From: Alterisphingorhabdus sp038748365
GTDB lineage: Bacteria > Pseudomonadota > Alphaproteobacteria > Sphingomonadales > Sphingomonadaceae
Reading direction: 5' to 3'
DNA: 64,000 bases
Assembly: GCA_038748365.1 (NCBI GenBank)
Contig: JBCDIZ010000006.1
Location: forward strand, 62,001 to 126,000
Each line of letters starts with the position of its first letter. The first letter of the stretch is position 1. Position numbers and translations under genes: made by a program. Positions 35,031 through 44,088 of this stretch are shown in pieces. Under the pieces are notes generated by a model. It saw nothing but the letters and a program-made list of their open reading frames with translations. It had not been told where the DNA came from and searched no databases.

Positions 35031-36305
35031 ATGAGCTTCACCATCCCCCAGGAAATTAACGATTATCTCGCTGAACTCGACGCGTTTATCGAGGCCGAGA
35101 TCAAACCGCTGGAGCAGGCAGACGACAATATCCGCTTTTTTGACCATCGCCGCGAACATGCGCGCACCGATTGGGATAATGATGGCCTGCCGCGCGAAGA
35201 ATGGGAGGCGCTGCTTGGCGAAATGCGCCGCCGCGCCGATACCGCCGGACATTATCGCTTTGCCCTGCCGGAAGAATTTGGCGGCAAAAACGGTTCGCAT
35301 TTCGCCATAGCCTGTATCAGAGAGCATCTCGCCGCCAAGGGGCTGGGTCTGCACAATGACCTGCAAAATGAAAGCTCTATCGTAGGCAATCTGGTCCAGC
35401 CGCTCATGGTACGCGATTTCGGCACCCAGCAGCAGAAACAGGACTTCATCCCCGCCATGCTGGAAGGCCAGATGCTGTGGACCTTCGGCCTTACCGAAGA
35501 AGATCACGGCTCGGACGCGACATGGATGGATACCAAAGCGGTGCCAGAAACGCGCGATGGTGTGGATGGCTGGCTGATCAACGGCAACAAAATGTGGACG
35601 ACGGGCAGCCATGTTGCCACCCATTGCATGGTCTTTGCCCGCCATGGCGGCAAGGATGGCGATGCGCGCGGTATTGGCTGTTTCCTCGTGCCCTATGACA
35701 CGCCGGGGGTGGAGATTGGCGAATATCTCTGGACCTTCAACATGCCCACCGATCATCCCAAGGTGAAATTCACCAATGTCTGGATTCCGGGTGATGCGGT
35801 GCTGGGTGATCTCGATATGGGCCTCGCCTGTGCGCAGCATTTTGTCCATGAAAACCGTATCCGCCAAGCCGCATCATCGCTCGGCGCGGCGCAATATTGT
35901 ATCAATGAGTCAGTGGCTTATGCGCAAGAGCGAACACCCTTTGGTAAACCACTCGCCGCCAATCAGGCGATCCAGTTCCCGCTGGTCGAGCTACACAGCG
36001 AAGCAGCGATGCTGCGCGCACTGATCCACCAGACAGCGGCGGCGATGGATACCATGCCCAAGACAGAAGTCGCCAAGCGTCTCTCCGACCGCATCTCTAT
36101 GTGTAACTACCGCGCCAACCGCCTGTGCTGCGACGCTGCTGACCGCGCGATGCAGGTGCATGGCGGCATCGGCTATTCGCGCCACAAACCTTTTGAACAT
36201 ATCTACCGCCACCACCGCCGCTATCGCATCACCGAGGGCTCAGAAGAAATTCAGATGCGCAAGGTGGCGGGGCATATGTTCGGGTTTATCGGAAAGTCGG
36301 GTTAA
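35031..36305 (+). CDS. Acyl-CoA dehydrogenase
   Basis: A 424-residue flavoenzyme. It has FGLTEEDHGSDATWMDTKAV (FAD/substrate side), TTGSHVATHCMVFAR, ERTPFGKPLAANQAIQFPL, and the C-terminal QVHGGIGYSRHKPFEHIYRH with RITEGSEEIQMRKVAG. Its closest features are those of the bacterial ACAD10/11-like dehydrogenases. Together with the upstream kinase it probably takes part in breakdown of hydroxylated or branched acyl-CoAs. The catalytic base is not assigned here. Confidence 0.92.
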   Translation: MSFTIPQEINDYLAELDAFIEAEIKPLEQADDNIRFFDHRREHARTDWDNDGLPREEWEALLGEMRRRADTAGHYRFALPEEFGGKNGSHFAIACIREHLAAKGLGLHNDLQNESSIVGNLVQPLMVRDFGTQQQKQDFIPAMLEGQMLWTFGLTEEDHGSDATWMDTKAVPETRDGVDGWLINGNKMWTTGSHVATHCMVFARHGGKDGDARGIGCFLVPYDTPGVEIGEYLWTFNMPTDHPKVKFTNVWIPGDAVLGDLDMGLACAQHFVHENRIRQAASSLGAAQYCINESVAYAQERTPFGKPLAANQAIQFPLVELHSEAAMLRALIHQTAAAMDTMPKTEVAKRLSDRISMCNYRANRLCCDAADRAMQVHGGIGYSRHKPFEHIYRHHRRYRITEGSEEIQMRKVAGHMFGFIGKSG

Positions 36306-36358
36306 CATGTCTGCAACCTGCATCGGCTAAACGCACGACAGCGTGACCGGGAGCAAAT

Positions 36359-37255
36359 ATGTTCTACCGTTTGAAAAAATCGCTGGGACTCAAAAAACTG
36401 AATGCTGCGGCTGTAGGCATTTTGCAAACACCGCCTGTTGCCGTCACTGACGACCCGCTAATTTTCCTCTCACAGCTTTGTCACCGCGATGTTCTGGCCT
36501 ATCTGGTCGCTCTGAAATCCATTCATCGCGCTTTTGGACACGGCCATGTGGTCATCATGGATGACGGCAGCCTGACCGATGAGGACAAGGTGATATTGGC
36601 CGAGCATATCCCCAAAGTCGTCATCAGGCCGATTGCCGAGGTGGACACCCATGGCTGCCCGCGTGGCGGCACTTGGGAGCGGCTATGGTCGATTATGGAA
36701 ATGTCTCATAATGCCTATGTCATTCAGGTTGATGCTGATCTGGTCGGTTTGGGCGCGATGCCGGAAGCTGTCTCGGCGTATCAGTCTGGCCGTTGTTTCA
36801 CTTTGGGCAGCCGCATGGGACAAAAGATTGAGACGTTCACCGCCGCCTCAGAGCGCGTTTCGGCTTTGGACAGCCAACATGTTCAGACAAGATCAGAGCA
36901 AATCTTCAAGGATCTGCTCGATGCCGACCAGCGCTATTATGTGCGCGGTTGCTCTGGCTTTGCCGGTTTTGCGCAAAACAGCATCAAGCCGGAAACGCTG
37001 ATCGCCTTTTCTCAGCAGGTTGAGGCCAAGATCGGTTCTGTCTGGCATGAATGGGGATCGGAGCAGATATCTTCCAATATGTTGGTTGCAAACACGCCTG
37101 ATCCGCTGATCTTACCGCACCTAGCCTATGCCAATTATGATCCGGATATCGATCCCTCTAAGGCGCAGTTGCTGCATTTTGTTGGAACCCATCGCTTTTA
37201 TCGCGGCGTCTATGCAAAAACAGCGCGCAAGGTAATCAAGGAATTAGGCGGTTAG
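36359..37255 (+). CDS. Glycosyltransferase-like protein (GT-A fold), function unknown
   Basis: A 298-residue cytoplasmic protein. It shows a Rossmann-like GT-A layout: YLVALKSIHRAFGHGHVVIM, DDGSLTDEDK (nucleotide-sugar type DDGS motif) and YVIQVDADLVGLGAMPEAV with a DxD-like metal motif. The region GGTWERLWSIMEMS and the later HEWGSEQISSNMLVANTPDP have no precise family name to me. The start has a GGGAGC site. It stands alone between the acyl-CoA dehydrogenase and a membrane protein. Confidence 0.65.
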   Translation: MFYRLKKSLGLKKLNAAAVGILQTPPVAVTDDPLIFLSQLCHRDVLAYLVALKSIHRAFGHGHVVIMDDGSLTDEDKVILAEHIPKVVIRPIAEVDTHGCPRGGTWERLWSIMEMSHNAYVIQVDADLVGLGAMPEAVSAYQSGRCFTLGSRMGQKIETFTAASERVSALDSQHVQTRSEQIFKDLLDADQRYYVRGCSGFAGFAQNSIKPETLIAFSQQVEAKIGSVWHEWGSEQISSNMLVANTPDPLILPHLAYANYDPDIDPSKAQLLHFVGTHRFYRGVYAKTARKVIKELGG

Positions 37256-37400
37256 AAGCCTGATCATTTTAGAGCTGTAACCAGCTTTATTCCCTGATCG
37301 AACACCTAGGTTAAGGCAGTACTCTCAAAAAAGAGCGCGTGCTTGCATAGCGATGCGATGGATCGCATAGCAAATGGCCAATAGATTAGGGGGAAATCCA

Positions 37401-38000
37401 TTGAATATGCTCATTTCGAATAACCGCATGGTGGCGCTTGCGCTGTTTATCACCGTCGCAACCCAGATATTATATGTCGCTACGCTGAGTGAGGTAGGCA
37501 TTGTCGAAGGTTGGCCATTGCGCTCGACCATCTGGACGATTGAAACAGTGGCTTTCACGGTCATGGCTGTCGCCGCGCTTGGCGCAATGGTGGAGGATGC
37601 TGCGCGTCGGATCATCTGGGCGGCGCTCGTTGTTTCAGCCTTATTCAATGCCATTCAAGCAGGCATGGGCCTCTCAATGTTCCTGCCTGCCACCGAGGCA
37701 GGACCGGAGTTCGGGCCATTGATGCAGACCGTTTTGGTTGGCGCTTTTCTGTTCTTCTTTGTTGCCAAGGCATTGATTGGCATGGCCGGGATTGGCCTGG
37801 GGCTGTCATTGTGGAGCAAAGGCGGCGCAGCAAAAGCTGTTGGGCTATTGGCTGTCATAACCGGAATCGCCGGAGCGGCAGTCAATATCTTGGCCTTGCC
37901 GCAAGGCATGGCACTGGTCTTTCCGGCAGGCGCAGCCGGGACGATTGCAACGCTTTTCGTCGCTATAGCTGCCTGGATGGTTCAACCGTCATCAGAGTAA
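37401..38000 (+). CDS. Conserved membrane protein, six helices, function unknown
   Basis: About 199 residues with six hydrophobic helices, for example MVALALFITVATQILYVATL, TVAFTVMAVAALGAMVEDA, FLFFFVAKALIGMAGIGLGL and GLLAVITGIAGAAVNILALP. No motif is recognised. The start is uncertain: TTG at 37401 is 6 bp behind a GGGGGA site, ATG at 37407 is slightly further, and an ATG at 37374 has no ribosome site. It converges on the LD-carboxypeptidase gene. Confidence 0.7.
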   Translation: MNMLISNNRMVALALFITVATQILYVATLSEVGIVEGWPLRSTIWTIETVAFTVMAVAALGAMVEDAARRIIWAALVVSALFNAIQAGMGLSMFLPATEAGPEFGPLMQTVLVGAFLFFFVAKALIGMAGIGLGLSLWSKGGAAKAVGLLAVITGIAGAAVNILALPQGMALVFPAGAAGTIATLFVAIAAWMVQPSSE

Positions 38001-38009
38001 TCAACGGGA

Positions 38010-38828
38010 TTATCGGCTGCCAAACGGCACCACCTTATTATCGGCATCATGACCAATATCCATGCGCCCGGCATAAGCAATGCCTAACCGGGCGCACCAG
38101 CTTTGTGCTATCTCCTCAGCGGTCATGGCGAAAGCGATATCATTTTCGGGAACACCGCTGATGCGACCCAGTGCTATGCTATTAAGGCCCTTGTCTGCGA
38201 GCGCGTTGGTGATAGCAAAGAATGCCCGATCGATTGCGTAGAGATGCTCATCCACCTCTTCGAGCACCAGAATATGTCCCTTCAGATCAGGCAACAAGTC
38301 AGTGCCGACCAGCATCGCAAAGGTCATAAGGTTAAACGCAACATAAGGCGTGTCCGGCTCCAGTCCGACGGCCAGTGCTTTAGGATCGCGGTCCAATAAC
38401 CAATCGAGCGCCCGTGCAATCGCTGCATCACCGCCAGTGCGGCCAATATCTGCGACCATAGGCCCATGCGCCACCTGCCCTATCCCGGCGCGATAGAGCG
38501 CCGCCAGCAGGTTGCCGCCATCGCTATAGCCCATATAGCTTTTGCCGTGTGCGGCATCTCCCAGCATAGCCACCGCCTCTCCTGCAATACGGCAACCGCC
38601 ATAGCCGCCACGGGCAAACCAGATGGCATCAACTTCAGCGTCATTTGCTAGTTCGACAAAGGCGTCGCGTCGCTGGGCATCGGTTCCGGCAAAATGGCCA
38701 TGGGCAGCAAAGCATTGCTCATGAAACACCAGCTCCGCCTCCGGGTGGCTGGTTCCGGCAATCGCCAGCACATGATCCGCGGTCGAGCGGTCAATAGCCC
38801 GTGACGGCGCGCATATGCCGATTGTCAT
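38010..38828 (-). CDS. ldcA: LD-carboxypeptidase (S66 family, murein tetrapeptide carboxypeptidase)
   Basis: About 272 residues from the ATG at 38828, giving MTIGICAPSRAIDRSTADHV. The nucleophile Ser is in SYMGYSDGGNLLAALYRAG, the Glu in HILVLEEVDEHLYAIDRAF and the His in MDIGHDADNKVVPFGS near the end, the Ser-Glu-His triad of S66. It removes the terminal D-Ala from recycled murein tetrapeptide in the cytoplasm. The tripeptide formed is the substrate of Mpl, encoded divergently next door, with 64 bp between the two starts. Confidence 0.88.
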   Translation of the reverse strand: MTIGICAPSRAIDRSTADHVLAIAGTSHPEAELVFHEQCFAAHGHFAGTDAQRRDAFVELANDAEVDAIWFARGGYGGCRIAGEAVAMLGDAAHGKSYMGYSDGGNLLAALYRAGIGQVAHGPMVADIGRTGGDAAIARALDWLLDRDPKALAVGLEPDTPYVAFNLMTFAMLVGTDLLPDLKGHILVLEEVDEHLYAIDRAFFAITNALADKGLNSIALGRISGVPENDIAFAMTAEEIAQSWCARLGIAYAGRMDIGHDADNKVVPFGSR

Positions 38829-38892
38829 CTTCTCCACAGCGTCCCCCGCTTCCCCATTGCCAACTAACTGCAAAGGCAATAGCGCCGCCAGC

Positions 38893-40296
38893 ATGAACAG
38901 CAAAGTGACGAACACCAAATCCTATTTTTTCTGTGGCATTGGCGGATCGGGCATGTTGCCGCTGGCTAGCATCATCGCCGCGCATGGCGGCACCGTCGCC
39001 GGATCAGACCGCGCCCGCGATCAGGGCCGCAGCACAGCCAAGTTCGCCTGGCTGGAGCAACAGGGCATGACGCTGTCCCCCCAGGATGGCAGCGGGTTGC
39101 ATAACGGCGAGCAGATACTGGTCGCCTCAGCTGCTGTGGAAGATACGGTGCCCGACGTACAAGCCGCCAATGCACTCGGCTGTCGCCGCATCACCCGCGC
39201 CGAACTGCTAGCCGAACTGTTCAACGCCGCCGGGCAACGCATCGCTATTGGCGGCACCAGCGGCAAATCGACCGTCACCGGCATGACCGGCTGGATCATG
39301 CATCAGGCGGGCAATGACCCAACGATTATGAACGGCGCGGTGATGAAAAACTTCACCAGCGATGATTCCTTGTTCGCCAGCGCCCGCATCGGCAAAGGGG
39401 AGACTTTTGTCAGCGAAGTGGACGAAAGTGATGGCTCAATTGCACTGTTTCAGCCCGATATTGCAGTACTAACCAATATAAGCCTCGACCATAAAACGCT
39501 GGAAGAACTGCATGCGCTGTTTGGTGATTTTGCTGACAAGGCTAGCCATGTAGTATGGAACCATGACGACGCCGAAAGCCAAGCTTTAATCGCCGGTCGC
39601 GATCATAAAGGCGCGGTCAGTTTCGGCTTTCAAGATGGCGCAGATCTTCAGGCGGTGGATGTGGTTGAAAAACCGCTATCGACGCACTTTACCCTGAAAA
39701 CCGTGGGCACCACCATGCCCGTCACCCTGCAAGTCCCCGGCCGCCACAATATCGCCAACGCCCTTGCCGCCATCGCCGCGGCATATTGTGCGGGTGTAGA
39801 ATTGGATACCACGGTGCAGGCCATTGCAACATTCTCTGGCCTAGGCCGCCGCTTCGACATAATCGGCAGCGCCAATGGGATCACCGTGATCGACGATTTC
39901 GGCCACAATCCGGAAAAAATCGCCGCAACCCTGCGCACCGTCAAAGCCTTTCCCGGCCGCGTGATTGCCTTTTTCCAACCGCACGGCTTCGGCCCGCTTC
40001 GGGTGATGGGGCAGGAACTGGCGCAGATGTTTGCCGAGGAATTGGACGCAGATGACCATGCCATCTTCTGCGATCCTGTTTATTTTGGCGGCACGGTGGA
40101 TCGTTCGGTCGGCAGTGCCGATATTATCGCGGCGATAACCAGCGGCCCGACCGCTACTTACATCCCGGATCGCATCGACTGTGGTGAGCATATTCAGAAA
40201 TTAGCGCAAAAAGGCGATCGCGTTCTGATTATGGGTGCACGTGATGATACATTGAGTAGCTTTGCGCGGCGAATACTGGATAGCCTTTCTATCTAA
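38893..40296 (+). CDS. mpl: UDP-N-acetylmuramate:L-Ala-gamma-D-Glu-meso-DAP ligase Mpl (Mur ligase family)
   Basis: A 467-residue Mur ligase. It opens with YFFCGIGGSGMLPLASIIAA, has the ATP loop IAIGGTSGKSTVTGMTGWI, the metal/substrate part FVSEVDESDGSIALFQPDIA, NISLDHKTLEELHALF, and the third-domain start IDDFGHNPEKIAATLRTV. This is the Mpl rather than MurC pattern (GSGM with long linker, DFGHNPEKI). It attaches recycled tripeptide to UDP-MurNAc. The ATG at 38893 is chosen over 38815, which would overlap ldcA. Its neighbour ldcA acts one step earlier. Confidence 0.85.
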   Translation: MNSKVTNTKSYFFCGIGGSGMLPLASIIAAHGGTVAGSDRARDQGRSTAKFAWLEQQGMTLSPQDGSGLHNGEQILVASAAVEDTVPDVQAANALGCRRITRAELLAELFNAAGQRIAIGGTSGKSTVTGMTGWIMHQAGNDPTIMNGAVMKNFTSDDSLFASARIGKGETFVSEVDESDGSIALFQPDIAVLTNISLDHKTLEELHALFGDFADKASHVVWNHDDAESQALIAGRDHKGAVSFGFQDGADLQAVDVVEKPLSTHFTLKTVGTTMPVTLQVPGRHNIANALAAIAAAYCAGVELDTTVQAIATFSGLGRRFDIIGSANGITVIDDFGHNPEKIAATLRTVKAFPGRVIAFFQPHGFGPLRVMGQELAQMFAEELDADDHAIFCDPVYFGGTVDRSVGSADIIAAITSGPTATYIPDRIDCGEHIQKLAQKGDRVLIMGARDDTLSSFARRILDSLSI

Positions 40297-40381
40297 GATC
40301 CATCTTCCAGACTAATTCAGATCGTATGATTGACCTAATTGGCTATCTCACGCCTGAGATCGCATATTACGATAATGAGGT

Positions 40382-41800
40382 TTACAGCTGCGCTCGTGCC
40401 TTAGGTGCTTTCTTGTTAGCATTCAGGCACAAGGGAGCATCCGATCTCGCTTTGCAGATATCAGGCGCTTTACGATTTCGCCAATATTCCACATAACCCA
40501 GACGATCAACAAGCTCGGCAAAACCCTCTGTTTGCCAAGTTCTTCCGCCCCGCGGAAAGAATAGCACGACCGAGTTGTCGAACAGCCCATCTTGTGACTC
40601 TGCTTCTAGAACATCAAGTGCTGCTTCATACATGTCTCTCTCATCGAGCATGTGGTAAGCCAGCCAAGCTGGTAGTCCATTCTGGTGAGCAGACTTTACT
40701 TGCTCTATAAATGTCCTGCCCGCTGATACATTCTGATGTTGTTCTTGCTTCACGAACTCCACAAACAAACTACTGTGCTTTTTATAGGGTGTTTCCTGCA
40801 CCCAGCTAATCGCAGACTCAAAATTATCCTGTTCTATCAACGCCAGAAAACGAACAGCCCATACGCTGGATGTCTTCTGACCGAGATCAAACCAGAGATG
40901 ATCAAGTCCCTGAATACTCTCTTGTGTAAGGCCTGTATGATATTGGTTCATCGCTATCTCAATTAAGATAGGCGGAGAATTAGGATCAAGCTTATGTGCG
41001 GCCTCGATCAATTTTTGTGCCTCCTCAATCAGCCCAAGTGATTGGTAATGGCTGGCAAACCAAAGTAGCAGTGTCGAGTTATCCTGATCTGCCTGCAACG
41101 CGGTTTTGTAAATGCGCTCCGAGTTGAGCCAATCACTTCGGCGTTGCGCGATCTTTGCCATGACAGATCGGGGTTCAGCTAATGTCGGATCAAGTGTGAT
41201 GGCCCGATCTGCCGCAAGCAGGGCTTCGTCAATAGCATAGGCGACTTCTACATTTTCCGAATAGGTCGGGTATGTCAGCCAGGCCGAAGCCAGAGCAGCC
41301 CATGCGACAGCAAAGGTCTCGTCGCGTTCAACCGCGGCGGTAAGCAGACTAATTGCTTGTGTATTCTGGGCTTCGCCGCGTTGCTTCCAGAGCGCGCGAC
41401 CTCGATCATAGAGATCGACTGCAATCGGGTCGCTGCTGGATTTTGCCCGCGCTTTATCAACCCCACTCCAGCCAGAAGCGAATATGAGTACGACACATAC
41501 CGCGATGACACATAGCATTAACGTGGAAGCTATAACCGCCATACTCCTCGGGGCTATTTTCCCAAAGAAACGCGCTTTATCTGGAGTTTCTGCATATTCT
41601 GTGCGCGATGCGATCCAAACATCCAGTTCCGATGGTATCGCGAAAACCAGACCGCGGCTCTCATGAAGCTGGCGGTGAACAGGCAGGTTCTCTTCCTTCT
41701 CCCAGCGACGTGCGGTTCGCTCGCTGCATCCAAGGTAATCCGCAACCCGTTTCCAGCCTGTCAAACGAGTCTCTCCGACTTGATCCAGGCCCGCTTCCAT
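40382..41800 (-). CDS. Membrane-bound regulator: N-terminal HTH, one TM helix, periplasmic TPR domain
   Basis: About 472 residues from the ATG at 41800, which has a GAGG site. Residues 10-55 form a helix-turn-helix of the excisionase/MerR-like kind (RLTGWKRVADYLGCSERTAR, then RWEKEENLPVHR). One membrane helix follows near residues 95-118 (SMAVIASTLMLCVIAVCVVL). The remainder consists of TPR-like helical repeats (for example ALLAADRAITLDPTLAEPRS, SHYQSLGLIEEAQKLIEAAH). This is a ToxR-like one-component layout: a periplasmic sensor with a cytoplasmic DNA-binding head. It diverges from an S41 peptidase, with three phased repeats between. The region is visibly A/T-richer than its surroundings. 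Confidence 0.75.
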   Translation of the reverse strand: MEAGLDQVGETRLTGWKRVADYLGCSERTARRWEKEENLPVHRQLHESRGLVFAIPSELDVWIASRTEYAETPDKARFFGKIAPRSMAVIASTLMLCVIAVCVVLIFASGWSGVDKARAKSSSDPIAVDLYDRGRALWKQRGEAQNTQAISLLTAAVERDETFAVAWAALASAWLTYPTYSENVEVAYAIDEALLAADRAITLDPTLAEPRSVMAKIAQRRSDWLNSERIYKTALQADQDNSTLLLWFASHYQSLGLIEEAQKLIEAAHKLDPNSPPILIEIAMNQYHTGLTQESIQGLDHLWFDLGQKTSSVWAVRFLALIEQDNFESAISWVQETPYKKHSSLFVEFVKQEQHQNVSAGRTFIEQVKSAHQNGLPAWLAYHMLDERDMYEAALDVLEAESQDGLFDNSVVLFFPRGGRTWQTEGFAELVDRLGYVEYWRNRKAPDICKARSDAPLCLNANKKAPKARAQL

Positions 41801-41860
41801 AAATACCTCATTGATTCGACGGTTGACCTTCACGGCTAAAGTTAGCTGAACCGGATAGAC

Positions 41861-41890
41861 TGGCCAAGTGCGGCCAAATGTGGCCATCGA
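41861..41890. promoter_or_regulatory. Three 10-bp-phased direct repeats (GGCCA) in the divergent promoter
   Basis: The units tggccaagtg, cggccaaatg and tggccatcga follow each other at 41861, 41871 and 41881, exactly one helical turn apart. They lie between the start of the HTH-TPR regulator (41800) and that of the S41 peptidase (41980). They are a natural candidate for cooperative binding of that regulator. Confidence 0.55.
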
Positions 41891-41979
41891 CCGGTCAAGA
41901 GCCCCGCCCTGCTTGCACCAGAATGTTCCATAATGCTTTCCGGGAAACCTAGAAAAGAACACAGAAACAGGTATTCAGC

Positions 41980-43065
41980 GTGAAAAACATAACGATCCTT
42001 ATAATTCTCATATTTGCGACCTTTCCATCTATGGGCGTCGCCAAAGAAAGATTATCTTCAACGGAAAAGATGATCGTCATTGAGAATATGAAATCTGCGA
42101 TTGAGCCAAATTATGTTTTTGCTGATCAGACTGACGGCATCATTCAGGCGCTGGATGAAAGGGCCCGCTCAGGAAAATATAACAGCATACGGGATCACGA
42201 GGCATTTGCCGAAGCATTGACTCATGACCTTCTCGAAATCACCAATAACAAGCATTTTGCGGTCGTGTATAATCCCGGGTTTATCAAGGCAAGACGCGCA
42301 CCAGATGACGGTACAAGCGTTGATCAAGCAACCGAAACGGAAGCGATCGACTGGAACCGATGGTATGCCGTCCAGGACAATTATGGCTTCGAGAAAATAG
42401 AAATCCTTGATGGCAATATCGGTTATATCAAGCTCGATTTCTTCCAACCGCTTGATTGGGTCCAGCCCACGATTGACGCCACAATGGGGTTCGTTCGTAA
42501 CACCGATGCCCTGATTATCGATCTCACAGAAAATGGCGGCGGTTACAGCCCTACGGACGCCTATCTGGCAAGCTTCTTCTTTAGGGAAGGATCAGGATTA
42601 TGGTCCTCAAACTATAACAGGCCAACCGGGGAGAGTTCATCTGTTGAATTGTTCGATGAAATCAATGGCGAACGCTATCTTAACAAACCTGTCTATATTT
42701 TGGTCAGTGCAAATACGTTTTCACTCGCTGAACGACTGGCCTATGGAATGAAACATTTCGGCAAGGCCGTTATTGTGGGACAGACATCCGCAGGGGCAGC
42801 TCATGCGATTGAAATTGCAGAACTGAACGATAACTTCTTTATACAAATTCCCATCATTTATAATATCCACCCCGTGACCAAGACCGATTGGGAAGGCGCT
42901 GGGGTTATACCTGACGTTGAAGTTTCTAAAAATAATGCAAAGCAGACCGCACATAGACATGCGTTGGACAAGCTAATCGAGCTGTCTAATCACGAGCGAA
43001 TAAAACAAAGATATGTCGACATTAGAGCAAAATTAGAAGCATCGCCAATAAAGGCTACACAGTGA
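41980..43065 (+). CDS. S41 family peptidase (C-terminal processing peptidase-like), exported
   Basis: A 361-residue protein. A signal peptide lies at residues 1-21 (MKNITILIILIFATFPSMGV). An N-terminal helical domain (ENMKSAIEPNYVFADQTDGI) is that of the IRBP/tricorn-like S41 group. The core has GNIGYIKLDFFQPLDW, ALIIDLTENGGGYSPTDAYL, the nucleophile Ser in SANTFSLAERLAYGMK, and GQTSAGAAHAIE and WEGAGVIPDVEV. No PDZ domain is evident. It probably acts in the periplasm. It faces the HTH-TPR regulator and is likely its target. Confidence 0.85.
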   Translation: MKNITILIILIFATFPSMGVAKERLSSTEKMIVIENMKSAIEPNYVFADQTDGIIQALDERARSGKYNSIRDHEAFAEALTHDLLEITNNKHFAVVYNPGFIKARRAPDDGTSVDQATETEAIDWNRWYAVQDNYGFEKIEILDGNIGYIKLDFFQPLDWVQPTIDATMGFVRNTDALIIDLTENGGGYSPTDAYLASFFFREGSGLWSSNYNRPTGESSSVELFDEINGERYLNKPVYILVSANTFSLAERLAYGMKHFGKAVIVGQTSAGAAHAIEIAELNDNFFIQIPIIYNIHPVTKTDWEGAGVIPDVEVSKNNAKQTAHRHALDKLIELSNHERIKQRYVDIRAKLEASPIKATQ

Positions 43066-43146
43066 CCAAAGCGCATTTACCATTGAGCAATACCAAATGG
43101 GCTATCGAGACAAGAAGCCATAATCATATCATGGTGCTGCAAAGAA

Positions 43147-43557
43147 ATGCCTCGAAGTCAAAAAGTGAAGCGGAAAACACGTCAGACGCTGGAAGAAATG
43201 CTTGCAGCACTTTCGGATACTATGTTCCCTGCGGAACTTGGCAGAGCCAAGGTTATGATCGATAGCCGCGCTCCTGATGGGGACACGCCACTTCACGCCC
43301 TTGTGCAAAATGGTAATCGCTATGGCGTTCGCATGCTGATTGAAGAGGGCGCCGATGTTAATGCGGTCGGTGATCTTGGATATACGCCACTGCATCTGGC
43401 CGCATGGCGCGGTGAAGAGGATATGGTCATGTGGCTCATCCAGGCGGGCGCCGACGTTAATATGCGATGTGAGGTCGGCAAAACCCCATATCAACTTGCC
43501 GAACAAGGCTTACGTCCCGAAATTGTGAAAGTCTTCGATACATCGACATTCCGCTAA
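43147..43557 (+). CDS. Ankyrin repeat protein
   Basis: A 136-residue protein with two clear ankyrin repeats, GDTPLHALVQNGNRYGVRML and GYTPLHLAAWRGEEDMVMWL, each followed by IEEGADVN or IQAGADVN, and a partial third (GKTPYQLAEQGLRPEIVKVF). No signal peptide; the basic N-terminus MPRSQKVKRKTRQT is unusual. Such repeats bind proteins; the partner is unknown. It lies between the S41 gene and the ribosomal operon and looks independently expressed. Confidence 0.8.
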   Translation: MPRSQKVKRKTRQTLEEMLAALSDTMFPAELGRAKVMIDSRAPDGDTPLHALVQNGNRYGVRMLIEEGADVNAVGDLGYTPLHLAAWRGEEDMVMWLIQAGADVNMRCEVGKTPYQLAEQGLRPEIVKVFDTSTFR

Positions 43558-43705
43558 AGGCAGAAGCATTTTCGCGCCGACCCTTGCCAAACTGACAAAA
43601 CCCCGCTAAGCGCCGCGCTTCTCGCAAAAAACGGGAAATACGAAAGCCGGAGGGGCGTATGCATGGTGCTGCGTCAGCGATCGGCAATAGATGAAGGAAA
43701 CGCCC

Positions 43706-44065
43706 ATGCCGCTTTATGAGCATGTTTTTCTGGCGCGTCAGGACTTGAGCCAGGCTCAGGTTGATACACTCGCCCAGACCGCGACGGACATCGTCGAAAA
43801 AAATGAAGGCAAGGTCACCAAGACCGAAACCTGGGGCCTAAGAACCCTCGCCTACAAAATTCAGAAGAACCGCAAAGCGCATTATGTGCTGCTCAACATT
43901 GACGCGCCGACCAATGTCGTCGCCGAGCTGGAGCGTCAGACCGCAATCAACGAAGATGTGGTCCGCTATATGACCATCCGCGTTGACGAGCATGAAAATG
44001 GCCCGTCGGTGATGATGCGCAAGAACGACCGCGATCGTCGCGGCCGTCGTGATCGCAGCGAATAA
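43706..44065 (+). CDS. rpsF: 30S ribosomal protein S6
   Basis: A 119-residue protein starting MPLYEHVFLARQDLSQAQVD, with ETWGLRTLAYKIQKNRKAHY and a basic tail KNDRDRRGRRDRSE. The ATG at 43706 has an AAGGAAA site. S6 binds 16S rRNA as a heterodimer with S18, encoded 23 bp downstream. The 148-bp leader has some G/C-rich palindromic text but no confident S6:S18 regulatory motif. Confidence 0.97.
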   Translation: MPLYEHVFLARQDLSQAQVDTLAQTATDIVEKNEGKVTKTETWGLRTLAYKIQKNRKAHYVLLNIDAPTNVVAELERQTAINEDVVRYMTIRVDEHENGPSVMMRKNDRDRRGRRDRSE

Positions 44066-44088
44066 GCCGGATAGAGGAGACAAGACTC

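Noticed and set aside
43558..43705. Possible S6:S18-binding regulatory leader of rpsF
   Set aside because: G/C-rich palindromic text exists, but I could not place the conserved CCG bulge and pairing with confidence.
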